Under the pieces are notes generated by a model. The model saw nothing but the letters and a program-made list of their open reading frames with translations, had not been told where the DNA came from and searched no databases. A stretch of 59,028 bases of DNA, from assembly GCF_015690355.1 (NCBI RefSeq), contig NZ_JADPRT010000004.1, positions 503,888 through 562,915 on the forward strand. Direction: 5' to 3'. Shown here in pieces: positions 31,143-38,871 of the stretch; within the stretch, counting starts at the first letter, position 1, and every line of letters begins with the position of its first letter. The DNA comes from Streptacidiphilus fuscans (GTDB lineage Bacteria > Actinomycetota > Actinomycetes > Streptomycetales > Streptomycetaceae). The position numbers and the translations under genes were made by a program.

Positions 31143-32007
31143 CCTTGAAGTTCCCTCCCTCGTCGGTGCGTTCGCCGCCCACCAGGCCGGCTCCGGCATG
31201 GTGGCGGAACACGTCTTCCAGGCTCACCCGGTCCAGGTCCGCGTCGGTCTCGGCGGCCAGGTCGGCGCGCAGCTGCTCGGGCGTGCCCTCGGCGCGGATC
31301 GTGCCCTTGTGCATCAGGGCGATCCGGTCGCAGTGCTCGTTGGCCTCGTCCATGTAGTGCGTGGTGACCAGCACGGTCATGCCGGTCGCGGCACGGACCT
31401 GGCCGATGCACTCCCAGACGCTGGCGCGGGCCAGCGGGTCAAGGCCGATCGTCGGCTCGTCCAGGATCAGCAACTTCGGTGCGCTGACCAGGGCCTGGGC
31501 GAGTTCGAGGCGACGGACCATGCCGCCGGAGTAGGTGGCGGCCAGCCGGTCGGCGACGTCCAGCAGGTCGACGGCGCTCAGCGCCTCGGCGACGCGGGCG
31601 CGGCGCTCGGAGCGGGAGACGTCGAAGACGCGGGCGAAAAGCTCGACGTTCTCACGGCCCGTCAGGCCGCCGTCGGCGGAGAGCTGTTGCGGCACGTAGC
31701 CGAGCATCCGGCGGACCCGCATCTTCTGGGTCGCGCAGTCGAGGCCGAAGACCTCGATCTTCCCGGCCGGGACCGGCAGCAGCGTGGTGATCGCGCGGAT
31801 CGCCGTCGTCTTGCCCGCGCCGTTCGGACCGAGCAGCCCGAAGGCCTCGCCCTGGCCGACCTGCAGGTCGATGTGGTCGACGGCCTTGGTGGTGCCGAAG
31901 GAGTAGTCGAGTCCCGTGCAGCGCAGGGCCGGTGGCACGGCACCGGCCGCCGGGTCGGGCGGGGGTATCGGCCCCTGCTCGGGAAGGGTGGTCGCGGTCT
32001 CGGTCAT
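31102..32007 (-). CDS. ABC-transporter ATPase (DrrA-type)
   Basis: 301-residue ATP-binding subunit pairing with the ABC-2 permease. Walker A GLLGPNGAGKTTAIRAI, Q-loop YVPQQLSADGGLTGREN, signature TYSGGMVRRLELAQAL, Walker B LLILDEPTIGLDP and switch His VLVTTHYMDEA are all intact. The C-terminal ~60 residues (EQLRADLAAETDADLDRVSLEDVFRHHAG) are the usual DrrA tail. ATG at 32007 overlaps the MarR stop by four bases. Likely exporter of hydrophobic drugs or lipids, kept repressed by the MarR protein. Confidence 0.95.
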   Translation of the reverse strand: MTETATTLPEQGPIPPPDPAAGAVPPALRCTGLDYSFGTTKAVDHIDLQVGQGEAFGLLGPNGAGKTTAIRAITTLLPVPAGKIEVFGLDCATQKMRVRRMLGYVPQQLSADGGLTGRENVELFARVFDVSRSERRARVAEALSAVDLLDVADRLAATYSGGMVRRLELAQALVSAPKLLILDEPTIGLDPLARASVWECIGQVRAATGMTVLVTTHYMDEANEHCDRIALMHKGTIRAEGTPEQLRADLAAETDADLDRVSLEDVFRHHAGAGLVGGERTDEGGNFKDVRRTRAAANRVR

Positions 32008-32456
32008 GGCGCGCTCTCCTCACGCAGTCCCTCGGCCAGGCGGCGCAGCGCGGGCAGCGCCGCCGTGAGCGCCTGGTGGTCCGAGTCGTCCAGGCGGTCC
32101 AGCTGCTCGGTCAACACCGCACCGCGCCGCCGGTCCCAGTCGGTCAGGCGGACGACCGCCTCCGGCTCGGGGTGCAGCAGTGCCGCGCGCCCGTCCTGCG
32201 GGTCGGGCTCGCGGCGCAGCAGACCGGCCTTGACCAGCTGGTTGACGAGTGTGGACACCGAGTTGCCCGCGAGGAACAGCTCCTGGGCGGCCTCGCTCAC
32301 GCGCAGGCCAGGACGTGCGACGACCAGGCGCAGCAGTTCGGTCTGCGCCCCGCGCAGCCGCGGGTGCGGCGTCTGGGACTGGAGCCTGCGCCGGACCTGC
32401 CGCTGGATCGCGGGCAGCAGCTCTGCCAGTTCGGCGATGGGATCTTCGATGGTCAC
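32004..32456 (-). CDS. MarR-family regulator of the ABC exporter
   Basis: 150-residue winged-helix regulator: PRLRGAQTELLRLVVARPGLRVSEAAQELFLAGNSVSTLVNQLVKAGLLRREPDPQDGRAALLHPEP is the MarR DNA-binding core with its wing D-x-R. Start is GTG at 32456. A perfect CCTCTCA-N-TGAGAGG palindrome ends 11 bases upstream of it, overlapping the probable promoter, so it most likely represses its own operon (MarR, ATPase, permease, hydrolase, DUF5990). Confidence 0.92.
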   Translation of the reverse strand: MTIEDPIAELAELLPAIQRQVRRRLQSQTPHPRLRGAQTELLRLVVARPGLRVSEAAQELFLAGNSVSTLVNQLVKAGLLRREPDPQDGRAALLHPEPEAVVRLTDWDRRRGAVLTEQLDRLDDSDHQALTAALPALRRLAEGLREESAP

Positions 32457-32466
32457 GCTTCAATTA

Positions 32467-32481
32467 CCTCTCAGTGAGAGG
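32467..32481 (-). promoter_or_regulatory. MarR operator CCTCTCA-N-TGAGAGG
   Basis: Perfect 7+7 palindrome at 32467 to 32481 with flanks extending the symmetry by two of three bases on each side (TTA/CAA). The adjacent TAAT on the minus strand could be a minus-10 element just before the GTG at 32456. Confidence 0.72.
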
Positions 32482-32610
32482 CAAATGTCCAGAGGCTGGG
32501 GAGCTGAAGATCGTAAGAGCGGATCGTAAGAGCCTGGCGGCGGGTTGACTGGCCGTGCGGAGACTGTGTGACCACCTGTGTGACCGCTCGCGCGGCGACT
32601 GCGCCACCGC

Positions 32611-33279
32611 CTATGCGACCGCCGCGCCCGCCCGGTCGGCGGCGATGTGCACGGCGAGGGCGGCCAGCACGGTGCCCATCACGTAGCGCTGGACGCGAAG
32701 CCAGGCCGGCCGCCGGACGAAGAACGCGGCGATGGCGCCCGCGCCGAGCGCGATCAGGCCGTTGACCGTGATCGCGATGGCGATCTGGGTCAGGCCCAAC
32801 ACCAGGCTCTGCTCGGGGACGTGGCCGCGGGACGGGTCCACGAACTGCGGGAGCAGCGAGATGTAGAGGATCGCCAGCTTGGGGTTGAGCAGGCAGGTCA
32901 GGAAGCCCATCCCGTAGAGGCGGCGCGGCGGGTCGGCGGGCAGGTCCTGGGGCGCGAAGACGGCAGTGCCGCCCGGACGGACCGCGCTCCAGGCCAGCCA
33001 GAGCAGATAGGCGGCGCCCGCCAGCTTGATCGCGGTGTAGAGGAGCGGGACGACGGCGAAGACCGTGGCGATCCCTGCCGTCACGGCGGCCAGGTAGACG
33101 AAGAAGGCGGTGCCGACCCCGGCCAGCGATACCAGCGCGGCGTGACGGCCCTGGGTGATCGAGCGGGAGACCAGGTAGATCATGTTCGGTCCGGGGGTGA
33201 GCACCAGGCCCAGGGCCACTGCGGAGATGCCGAGTTCGGCGTGGAGGGTGACGGCGTGCAAGGCGGCGACTGCGTCCAT
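32611..33279 (-). CDS. LysE/RhtB-family exporter
   Basis: 222-residue amino-acid exporter with six hydrophobic segments. LGLVLTPGPNMIYLVSRSITQGRHAALVSLAGVG is the LysE/RhtB signature (TPGPN and the G-x-x-A-G motif), and GFLTCLLNPKLAILYISLLPQF the second family motif. It would export homoserine, threonine, lysine or a metabolite. It is divergent from a MocR-type regulator, and two direct repeats lie in the gap, suggesting that regulator controls it. Confidence 0.92.
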   Translation of the reverse strand: MDAVAALHAVTLHAELGISAVALGLVLTPGPNMIYLVSRSITQGRHAALVSLAGVGTAFFVYLAAVTAGIATVFAVVPLLYTAIKLAGAAYLLWLAWSAVRPGGTAVFAPQDLPADPPRRLYGMGFLTCLLNPKLAILYISLLPQFVDPSRGHVPEQSLVLGLTQIAIAITVNGLIALGAGAIAAFFVRRPAWLRVQRYVMGTVLAALAVHIAADRAGAAVA

Positions 33280-33305
33280 GGCCCGAGGCTAGGGTGGGGC
33301 GAGAG

Positions 33306-33340
33306 CTCGGTGCAATAATTATCTTGCCCTCGGTGCAATA
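33306..33340. promoter_or_regulatory. Direct-repeat operator of the MocR regulator
   Basis: CTCGGTGCAATA occurs at 33306 to 33317 and again at 33329 to 33340, a perfect 12-bp direct repeat with 23-base spacing between the divergent LysE and MocR genes. MocR proteins such as PdxR and GabR are known to bind direct repeats rather than palindromes. Confidence 0.75.
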
Positions 33341-33392
33341 GTGGCTGATTGTGCCGCGTGTGCCGCGCTCAGCCGGGAAGGGAGAGCACAGC

Positions 33393-34754
33393 ATGACGGA
33401 CGGGGGAGCGGGCGACGACTACCGGCTGATCGCCGACGAGTTCGCCGCCGCCATCGCCGACGGACGCCTGCGCGCAGGGGACCGGCTGCCGCCGCAGCGG
33501 ATCTTCGCGAAGCGGCGCGGCGTCGCCGCCTCGACGGCCGGGCGCGTCTACGCGGAGCTGGTCCGGCGCGGCCTGGTGGTCGGTGAGGTCGGACGCGGCA
33601 CCTTCGTCCGCGCGGCTCCCGCGGTGCCGGGCGCGGGCCTTCCGCTCGGCGAGCCGTCCCGGGCCCGGATCGACCTGGAGCTCAACTACCCCGTCGTCCC
33701 TGGGCAGTCCGTGTTGCTGGCGGAGGGCCTGACCCCGCTGCTCCGCGCCGACGCGCTGGACGCCGCGCTGCGTCCGGCCCGCGCGGCCGGGACGCCCGCC
33801 GCGCGGGAGGCCTTCGCCACGCTGCTGGGGACAGGCGCGCGTTGGCGTCCCGATCCGGAGTCGCTGCTCTTCGCGGTCGGCGGGCGGCAGGCGATCTCGG
33901 CGGTGCTCTCCGCGCTGGTCGCGCCGGGCCAGCGGCTCGGCGTCGAGGCGCAGACGTATCCGCTGGTCAGGGCCATCGCGCAGCGGCTCGGCATTGTGTT
34001 GGTGCCGCTGGCCATGGACGAGCACGGCATCCTGCCGGAGGCGCTGTCCGCCACCCACCGCTCGTCGCCGCTGCGCGCGGTCTACCTGCAGCCGCGCGTG
34101 CAGAACCCGCTCGGCGTCACCATGCCGGAGCAGCGACGGGCGTGTCTGGCAGGGGAGTTGGACCGCCTGGACCTGTACGCCGTGGAGGACGGGATCTGGT
34201 CCTTCCTCGAGCCCGACGTCCCGCCGCTGGCCGTGCTCGCGCCGGAGCGGGTGGTGCTCGTCGACAGCCTCTCCAAGCGCCTCGCCCCCGGCCTGAGCAC
34301 CGGTTTCGCCGTCGTGCCGGACGCGTTGCGCCCGTCGGTGGCGACCGCGCTCCGCTCGGGCGGCTGGATGCCGAGCGGCTTCGCCCTGGACGCGGCGGTG
34401 CGCTGGATCGGGGACGGCACGCTCGCCCGCATCGCCGACCTCAAGCGGGCGGACGCGACGGCACGCCAGCTGCTGGCGCGCGAGCACCTCGCCGGGCAGA
34501 CGCTCCGTGCGCACCCGAGCTCGTACTTCTGCTGGTGGGAGCTGCCGTCGCTGTGGCGGGCCGAGACCTTCGTCGCGGCGGCAGCGCGCGAGGGCATCGG
34601 CATCACGCCCGCGGCGGCCTACGTCGCGGGCGACCGCGCGGCACCCGCGGCGGTCCGGATCGGCCTCGCGTCGCCGGAGCTGCCGGTGTTGGCGCAAGCC
34701 TTGGACACGCTGCTCCGCATCGCCCGCAGCACGCCGGAGGAGTACGCGGACTGA
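33393..34754 (+). CDS. MocR-type GntR/aminotransferase regulator
   Basis: 453 residues: GntR winged HTH at about 8 to 75 (YRLIADEFAAAIADGRLRAGDRLPPQRIFAKRRGVAASTAGRVYAELVRRGLVVGEVGRGTFV) fused to a fold-type I aminotransferase-like domain (about 110 to 445). LFAVGGRQAISAVLSALV binds cofactor phosphate, NPLGVTMPEQRR and DGIWSF are structural, and LVDSLSKRLAPGLSTGF holds the PLP Lys. Likely binds PLP and an amino compound and controls the divergent LysE exporter. ATG at 33393 has GGGAG 8 to 12 bases upstream. Confidence 0.92.
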   Translation: MTDGGAGDDYRLIADEFAAAIADGRLRAGDRLPPQRIFAKRRGVAASTAGRVYAELVRRGLVVGEVGRGTFVRAAPAVPGAGLPLGEPSRARIDLELNYPVVPGQSVLLAEGLTPLLRADALDAALRPARAAGTPAAREAFATLLGTGARWRPDPESLLFAVGGRQAISAVLSALVAPGQRLGVEAQTYPLVRAIAQRLGIVLVPLAMDEHGILPEALSATHRSSPLRAVYLQPRVQNPLGVTMPEQRRACLAGELDRLDLYAVEDGIWSFLEPDVPPLAVLAPERVVLVDSLSKRLAPGLSTGFAVVPDALRPSVATALRSGGWMPSGFALDAAVRWIGDGTLARIADLKRADATARQLLAREHLAGQTLRAHPSSYFCWWELPSLWRAETFVAAAAREGIGITPAAAYVAGDRAAPAAVRIGLASPELPVLAQALDTLLRIARSTPEEYAD

Positions 34755-34786
34755 CGGACGGGATGGACTCGCGGTCGGACGGGCCG

Positions 34787-35980
34787 TCAGGCAGGAGCGG
34801 GCGCACTCGGCTGGTCGCCTGAGCCGCTGCCCGAGTCGGCCGCGCTTCCCGCGCTCCCGGCCTTGCGCGCGGCGAGGGCGCCTGCGACGGTCGCCGCGCC
34901 GATGCAGATCAGCGCGCCGAGCAGCAGGGCGGCGGCCTCGCCGGGCGCGAGCAGGTGGAGCTGCGTGCCGAGCGTCGCCGCCGCGACCGGGACGCCGAGT
35001 TGCGCGGAGGCCAGCACGCCGTAGGCCACCGGCTGCCCGGTGAGGCGCATCAGTCCGTGGGCGACCACGGAGGAGACGCCCAGCAGCACGCCGAGCAGGA
35101 TCGCCGACGGATGGTCGACGAGCTGGCTGAGGTCGAGCGAGGCCCCGAGCCAGACGAAGAAGAGCGGCCCGAGGAAGCCCTCCGAGAGCGCGAACAACTG
35201 CTTGGCCAGCCGCCGGGGTTCGCCGGTCCCCGCGACGGCGAGGCCGAAGGAGAACCCGGCCAGCATGATCGACACATGCGTGTGGGTCGCCAGCGCCGCC
35301 AGCGCGAACAGGATGGTCAGGCTGATCCGCAGCTCCAGGGCGAACTTGCGGTGCTGGGACAGCCGGTGGATCCGCCGCCGCAGGCCCGAGCGCTCTCCCT
35401 GGCGCAGGATCAGGAAGACCACCAGCGCGCAGGCCAGGACCGCCACCGCACCGACCGCCGCGCGTGCGGCGTGCGCGGGGTCCACGGCCAGCGGCAGCGC
35501 GACGATGCAGAGCGTGTCGGCGAGCGCGATCTGCGGCAGCAGCTCCAGCGTCTGCGGGCCGCCGAGCCGGAGCGAGTCGATGATCGGTAGGATCAGCGCG
35601 GCCGACGACGAGGCGATCAGCACCGCGTACATCGCGGTGTGCCCGGTGTGGAAGCCGCGCGAGAGGGCGAAGGCCGGGCCGACCGCGATCGCGCCGATCG
35701 CCGCGGCCCGAAGGAAGCCCTTGCCCAGGCCGCTGCGCAGCGCCTGGTCGCGGACCGGGACGTGCGCCCCGGCCACGAACATGATCAGCGCGAAGCCGAT
35801 GTCGGCGAGGAAGGCGAAGGTCGGGTTGCTCGCGTCCAGGTAGCCGAGGAACGTCGGCCCCAGCACCACGCCGGCGACCAGTTCGCCCAGCACCACCGGC
35901 AACCGCCACTGCGTCGGCAGCGCCAGCAGGGGGCCGAGCAGCGCGACCGCCGAGATCACCGCCAGGGTCGTGAAACTCAC
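34787..35980 (-). CDS. CPA2-type cation:proton antiporter
   Basis: 397-residue membrane protein with about 12 helices. LPVVLGELVAGVVLGPTFLGYL and FLADIGFALIMFVAGAHVPV are TM2 to TM4 of the Kef/NapA class; ASSSAALILPIIDSL and LQLLPQIALADTL-like sequence (ELLPQIALADTLCIVALPL) contain the region where CPA2 proteins place their ion-binding acidic residues. No TrkA regulatory domain; the C-terminus is a Ser/Ala/Pro-rich tail. The upstream region has an unusual GATATC array that is probably its operator. Confidence 0.88.
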   Translation of the reverse strand: MSFTTLAVISAVALLGPLLALPTQWRLPVVLGELVAGVVLGPTFLGYLDASNPTFAFLADIGFALIMFVAGAHVPVRDQALRSGLGKGFLRAAAIGAIAVGPAFALSRGFHTGHTAMYAVLIASSSAALILPIIDSLRLGGPQTLELLPQIALADTLCIVALPLAVDPAHAARAAVGAVAVLACALVVFLILRQGERSGLRRRIHRLSQHRKFALELRISLTILFALAALATHTHVSIMLAGFSFGLAVAGTGEPRRLAKQLFALSEGFLGPLFFVWLGASLDLSQLVDHPSAILLGVLLGVSSVVAHGLMRLTGQPVAYGVLASAQLGVPVAAATLGTQLHLLAPGEAAALLLGALICIGAATVAGALAARKAGSAGSAADSGSGSGDQPSAPAPA

Positions 35981-36009
35981 GTCGCGTCAGCCTCCGCCGG
36001 CGCTTCGCC

Positions 36010-36050
36010 GGTATCTCCGTCGATATCTCGCAGATATCTCCGCCGATATT
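36010..36050 (-). promoter_or_regulatory. Phased GATATC array before the antiporter
   Basis: GGTATC (36010), GATATC (36022), GATATC (36033) and GATATT (36045) start 12, 11 and 12 bases apart. The inner pair forms a perfect 7-3-7 palindrome GATATCT-CGC-AGATATC (36022 to 36038). The array lies 30 to 70 bases before the antiporter start at 35980, downstream (on the minus strand) of the OB-fold gene stop. Confidence 0.65.
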
Positions 36051-36087
36051 GAGTGAGGAGCTTAACCGGGCGGCGCGGCGGCTCGCG

Positions 36088-36465
36088 TCAGGCGCAGGCG
36101 CGGAAGATCGGCAGGTGTCCCTGGTCAGCGGGGTCGGCCAGGCGGACCCGGGTGCCCTCGGGCACGGTGCCGGGCAGCGCGTCGTCCAGGGAGGCCTGGA
36201 CGGTGAAGCCCTCGTCCATGACGACCAGGCAGTGCGTCTCGTAGAAGCCGAACTGTCGGTGACGCGGCGTCAGCACCCGGTGCACGGTGCCGGTTCCGGC
36301 GCTGACGCGCTCGACCAGCTCCGGGCAGCCGCAGATCGGGCAGAGCAGCGCGGCCCGTCCGGTGGCCGAACCGCACCAGGGGCAGCGGTGGTAGCGCAGC
36401 TCCGGCTCGTCGCACGGCAGGTCGGCGAGAGGCGCGAGGGACGGCAGGGTCAGGGTTGCGGGCAT
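36088..36465 (-). CDS. Zn-ribbon/OB-fold protein (DUF35-like)
   Basis: 125 residues: a four-Cys zinc ribbon (RYHRCPWCGSATGRAALLCPICGC, about 24 to 47) followed by a small beta-barrel (GTVHRVLTPRHRQFGFYETHCLVVMDEGFTVQASLDDALPGTVPEGTRVRL). This is the layout of DUF35 acyl-CoA-associated proteins that accompany thiolases, hydratases and other CoA enzymes. ATG at 36465 has GGAG 6 bases upstream. Two 13-bp palindromes upstream match those controlling the acyl-CoA dehydrogenase, tying it to the same TetR protein. No thiolase gene is adjacent. Confidence 0.8.
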   Translation of the reverse strand: MPATLTLPSLAPLADLPCDEPELRYHRCPWCGSATGRAALLCPICGCPELVERVSAGTGTVHRVLTPRHRQFGFYETHCLVVMDEGFTVQASLDDALPGTVPEGTRVRLADPADQGHLPIFRACA

Positions 36466-36525
36466 GAGGGCTCCAGCGAACGGTGAGGGGAGGACGTTCA
36501 GCGGCTGATGCCACGCCGACTGTAT

Positions 36526-36560
36526 GGCACTGAGTGCCTCCCGTAAAGGCACTCAGTGCC
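36526..36560 (-). promoter_or_regulatory. Twin operators before the Zn-ribbon gene
   Basis: GGCACTGAGTGCC (36526 to 36538) and GGCACTCAGTGCC (36548 to 36560) are each perfect 6-1-6 palindromes, starting 22 bases apart, two helical turns. They sit 61 to 95 bases before the ATG at 36465. The same motif recurs between the TetR and dehydrogenase genes. Confidence 0.8.
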
Positions 36561-36606
36561 CTCGCCCGCTTCGCCCGGTTCGTTCCCTTGCTCTCGGGTG
36601 CTTCGC

Positions 36607-37377
36607 TCAACTGCCGCCGAGCGCATCCTCCACGTCGCGGACCACCCGCCACAGCGGCGTGCCCTTGCGGGCCAGCAGCACCACGACCTCCTCGTCCGGG
36701 TTTTCGCCCCTGACACCGCCGCCGCTGACGCTCGCCGCACCGCCGGCATCAGCGCTCGCGTCGCGCGGCTCCGCCGTGTCGGAGAAGGCGCGCGCGACGT
36801 AGCCGAGCGCCTCGTTCATCGCCGCCTGCACGTCGCCCTCGCCGTCCGCGCGCAGCCACGTGCGCAGGGCGTGGTTGTGCGCGGCGACCACGGCCGCCGC
36901 CACCACGTCCGCCCGCAGCGCGCCGTCGGCACGTCCCGCGCCGCGCTCGCGCAGGTGCTCGGCGAGCGCGAGCTCGTAGCGCCAGACGACGGAGAGTTCG
37001 TGCGCGCGCAGCCCTGGGACCTCGCGGGTCAGCCGGTAGCGCTGCACCGAGAAGAGCGGGTCGGCCGCGTACATCCGCAGCACCAGCCGGGCCGCCTCGC
37101 AGACTTGCTGCACCGGATCGCCGTCGGCGGGGGCGTCGCGCAGGTACTCGGTCATCTCGACCAGGCAGCCCTCGTGGTCGGGGAAGACCACGTCCTCCTT
37201 GCTGGGGAAGTAGCGGAAGAACGAGCGTCGGCCGACGCCCGCGAGGGCGACGATGTCGTCGATGGTGGTCTGCTCGAAGCCCCGGTCGAGGAAGAGCTGG
37301 AAGGCGGCCTTGACCAGCGAATCCCGCATGGTCGGAGCCGGTTTGGTCGCGTCTGCTCCCGCTGCTGCTGCACCCAT
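36607..37377 (-). CDS. TetR-family regulator of the acyl-CoA dehydrogenase locus
   Basis: 256-residue regulator: MRDSLVKAAFQLFLDRGFEQTTIDDIVALAGVGRRSFFRYFPSKEDVVF is the TetR HTH (residues 17 to 65); the ligand domain follows with YRLTREVPGLRAHELSVVWRYELALAEHL. A Gly/Ser/Asp-rich linker near 215 to 235 precedes a C-terminal helix VVVLLARKGTPLWRVVRDVEDAL, longer than usual. ATG at 37377. It is divergent from the dehydrogenase; GGYACTGAGTGCC-type boxes lie in that gap and before the Zn-ribbon gene. Acyl-CoA is a reasonable ligand, by analogy with FadR-like TetR proteins. Confidence 0.92.
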   Translation of the reverse strand: MGAAAAGADATKPAPTMRDSLVKAAFQLFLDRGFEQTTIDDIVALAGVGRRSFFRYFPSKEDVVFPDHEGCLVEMTEYLRDAPADGDPVQQVCEAARLVLRMYAADPLFSVQRYRLTREVPGLRAHELSVVWRYELALAEHLRERGAGRADGALRADVVAAAVVAAHNHALRTWLRADGEGDVQAAMNEALGYVARAFSDTAEPRDASADAGGAASVSGGGVRGENPDEEVVVLLARKGTPLWRVVRDVEDALGGS

Positions 37378-37401
37378 GTGCAGAACGTAACACTGGAACC
37401 C

Positions 37402-37458
37402 GGCACTGAGCTCCCCATGGGGGGTACTGAGTGTGCATAATCGAGGGTACTGAGTGCC
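37402..37458. promoter_or_regulatory. Three TetR operator boxes between regulator and dehydrogenase
   Basis: GGCACTGAGCTCC (37402 to 37414), GGTACTGAGTGTG (37423 to 37435) and GGTACTGAGTGCC (37446 to 37458) start 21 and 23 bases apart, so all face the same side of the helix. Only the last approaches full symmetry. They share the core ACTGAG with the twin boxes at 36526 and 36548. Confidence 0.75.
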
Positions 37459-37479
37459 ATCACCTTCTCGGGAGCCACC

Positions 37480-38631
37480 GTGAGCGCAGACTTCGACCTG
37501 TACCAGATCTCCGAAGAGCACCAGATGCTCCGCGAGACGGTCCGGTCCCTGGCCGAGGCCAAGATCGCCCCGTTCGCGGCGGATGTCGACGAGCACGCCC
37601 GGTTCCCGCAGGAGGCGCTCGACGCGCTCACCGCCGCCGAGCTGCACGCCGTGCACGTCCCGGAGGAGTTCGGCGGCGTCGGCGCCGACGCGCTGGCCAC
37701 CGTCCTGGTGATCGAGGAGGTGGCCCGCGTCTGCGTGTCCTCCTCGCTGATCCCGGCCGTCAACAAGCTCGGCTCCCTGCCGGTCGTGCTGTCCGGCTCC
37801 GAGGAGCTCAAGCGCAAGTACCTCTCCCCGCTGGCCGCGGGCGAGGGCATGTTCTCCTACTGCCTCTCCGAGCCGGACGCGGGCTCCGACGCCGCGGGCA
37901 TGAAGACCCGCGCGGTGCGCGACGGCGACTTCTGGGTGCTCAACGGCGTCAAGCGCTGGATCACCAACGCCGGCGTGTCGGAGTACTACACCGTCATGGC
38001 CGTCACCGACCCCGAGAAGCGCTCCAAGGGCATCTCCGCCTTCGTGGTCGAGAAGGGCGACGAGGGCGTCTCCTTCGGAGCGCCGGAGAAGAAGCTCGGC
38101 ATCAAGGGTTCGCCGACCCGCGAGGTCTACTTCGACAACGTCCGCATCCCGGCCGACCGCATGATCGGCGCCGAGGGCACCGGCTTCGCCACCGCGATGA
38201 AGACCCTCGACCACACCCGCATCACCATCGCCGCCCAGGCCCTCGGCGTCGCCCAGGGCGCGCTGGACTACGCCAAGGGCTACGTCCAGGAGCGCAAGCA
38301 GTTCGGCAAGGCGATCGCCGAGTTCCAGGGCATCCAGTTCATGCTCGCCGACATGGCGATGAAGCTGGAGGCGGCCCGTCAGCTCACGTACGCGGCGGCG
38401 GCCAAGTCCCAGCGCGTCGACTCCGACCTGACCTTCTTCGGCGCGGCGGCCAAGTGCTTCGCCTCCGACGTCGCCATGGAGATCACCACCGACGCGGTCC
38501 AGCTCCTCGGCGGCTACGGCTACACCCGTGACTACCCGCTGGAGCGCATGATGCGCGACGCGAAGATCACCCAGATCTACGAGGGCACCAACCAGGTCCA
38601 GCGCATCGTCATGGCGCGCAACCTGCCGTAA
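37480..38631 (+). CDS. Acyl-CoA dehydrogenase
   Basis: 383-residue flavoenzyme of normal family length that makes trans-2-enoyl-CoA from acyl-CoA in the cytoplasm. EEHQMLRETVRSLAEAKIAPFAADVDE starts the N-terminal helices; FSYCLSEPDAGSDAAGMKTRAVRDGDFWVLNGVKRWITNAG is the FAD/substrate signature; QERKQFGKAIAEFQGIQFMLADMA the second signature; and ITQIYEGTNQVQRIVMARNLP holds the catalytic Glu368. GTG at 37480 has GGGAG 8 bases upstream. Divergent from its probable TetR repressor. Its last 70 bases are repeated at 41572. Confidence 0.95.
   Translation: MSADFDLYQISEEHQMLRETVRSLAEAKIAPFAADVDEHARFPQEALDALTAAELHAVHVPEEFGGVGADALATVLVIEEVARVCVSSSLIPAVNKLGSLPVVLSGSEELKRKYLSPLAAGEGMFSYCLSEPDAGSDAAGMKTRAVRDGDFWVLNGVKRWITNAGVSEYYTVMAVTDPEKRSKGISAFVVEKGDEGVSFGAPEKKLGIKGSPTREVYFDNVRIPADRMIGAEGTGFATAMKTLDHTRITIAAQALGVAQGALDYAKGYVQERKQFGKAIAEFQGIQFMLADMAMKLEAARQLTYAAAAKSQRVDSDLTFFGAAAKCFASDVAMEITTDAVQLLGGYGYTRDYPLERMMRDAKITQIYEGTNQVQRIVMARNLP
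38561..38630 (+). repeat. 70-bp direct repeat, left copy (dehydrogenase 3' end)
   Basis: Bases 38561 to 38630, coding residues 361 to the stop of the dehydrogenase, match 41572 to 41641 at 68 of 70 positions in the same orientation. Differences are T/C at 38567 and G/C at 38603. Similarity stops sharply at both ends. Confidence 0.9.
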
Positions 38632-38655
38632 CAGCACGTCAGCAGCTATGCGTAG

Positions 38656-38687
38656 GAGGGCCCTGCCGATCTCTCGGCCGGGCCCTC
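38656..38687 (+). terminator. Terminator after the acyl-CoA dehydrogenase
   Basis: GAGGGCCC (38656 to 38663) pairs with GGGCCCTC (38680 to 38687), with an inner GCCGA/TCGGC stem and a TCTC loop. It lies 24 bases past the stop, immediately inside the left repeat copy. Confidence 0.8.
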
Positions 38688-38871
38688 GGCGTATCAGAAT
38701 GCTGCGTTGGCACCGCGCCCGCTCGGGCAAGCCAAGGCGCCCCCGCCGCCTGCCACGCAAGGGCGGCCCCAACCGGACCGCCACCCTGCCGTTTCGTCCC
38801 GCCGACGGCCCGATCACGGTGCCGACGTGCTACCCGGACGTTTCCCGGCAGCAGTCCCGCGTGATCCAGCG

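Noticed and set aside
37378..38817. Minus-strand extension of the TetR gene through the acyl-CoA dehydrogenase
   Set aside because: It is antisense to a clear dehydrogenase; composition (His/Arg/Gly/Asp-rich) is that of a shadow frame in GC-rich coding DNA.
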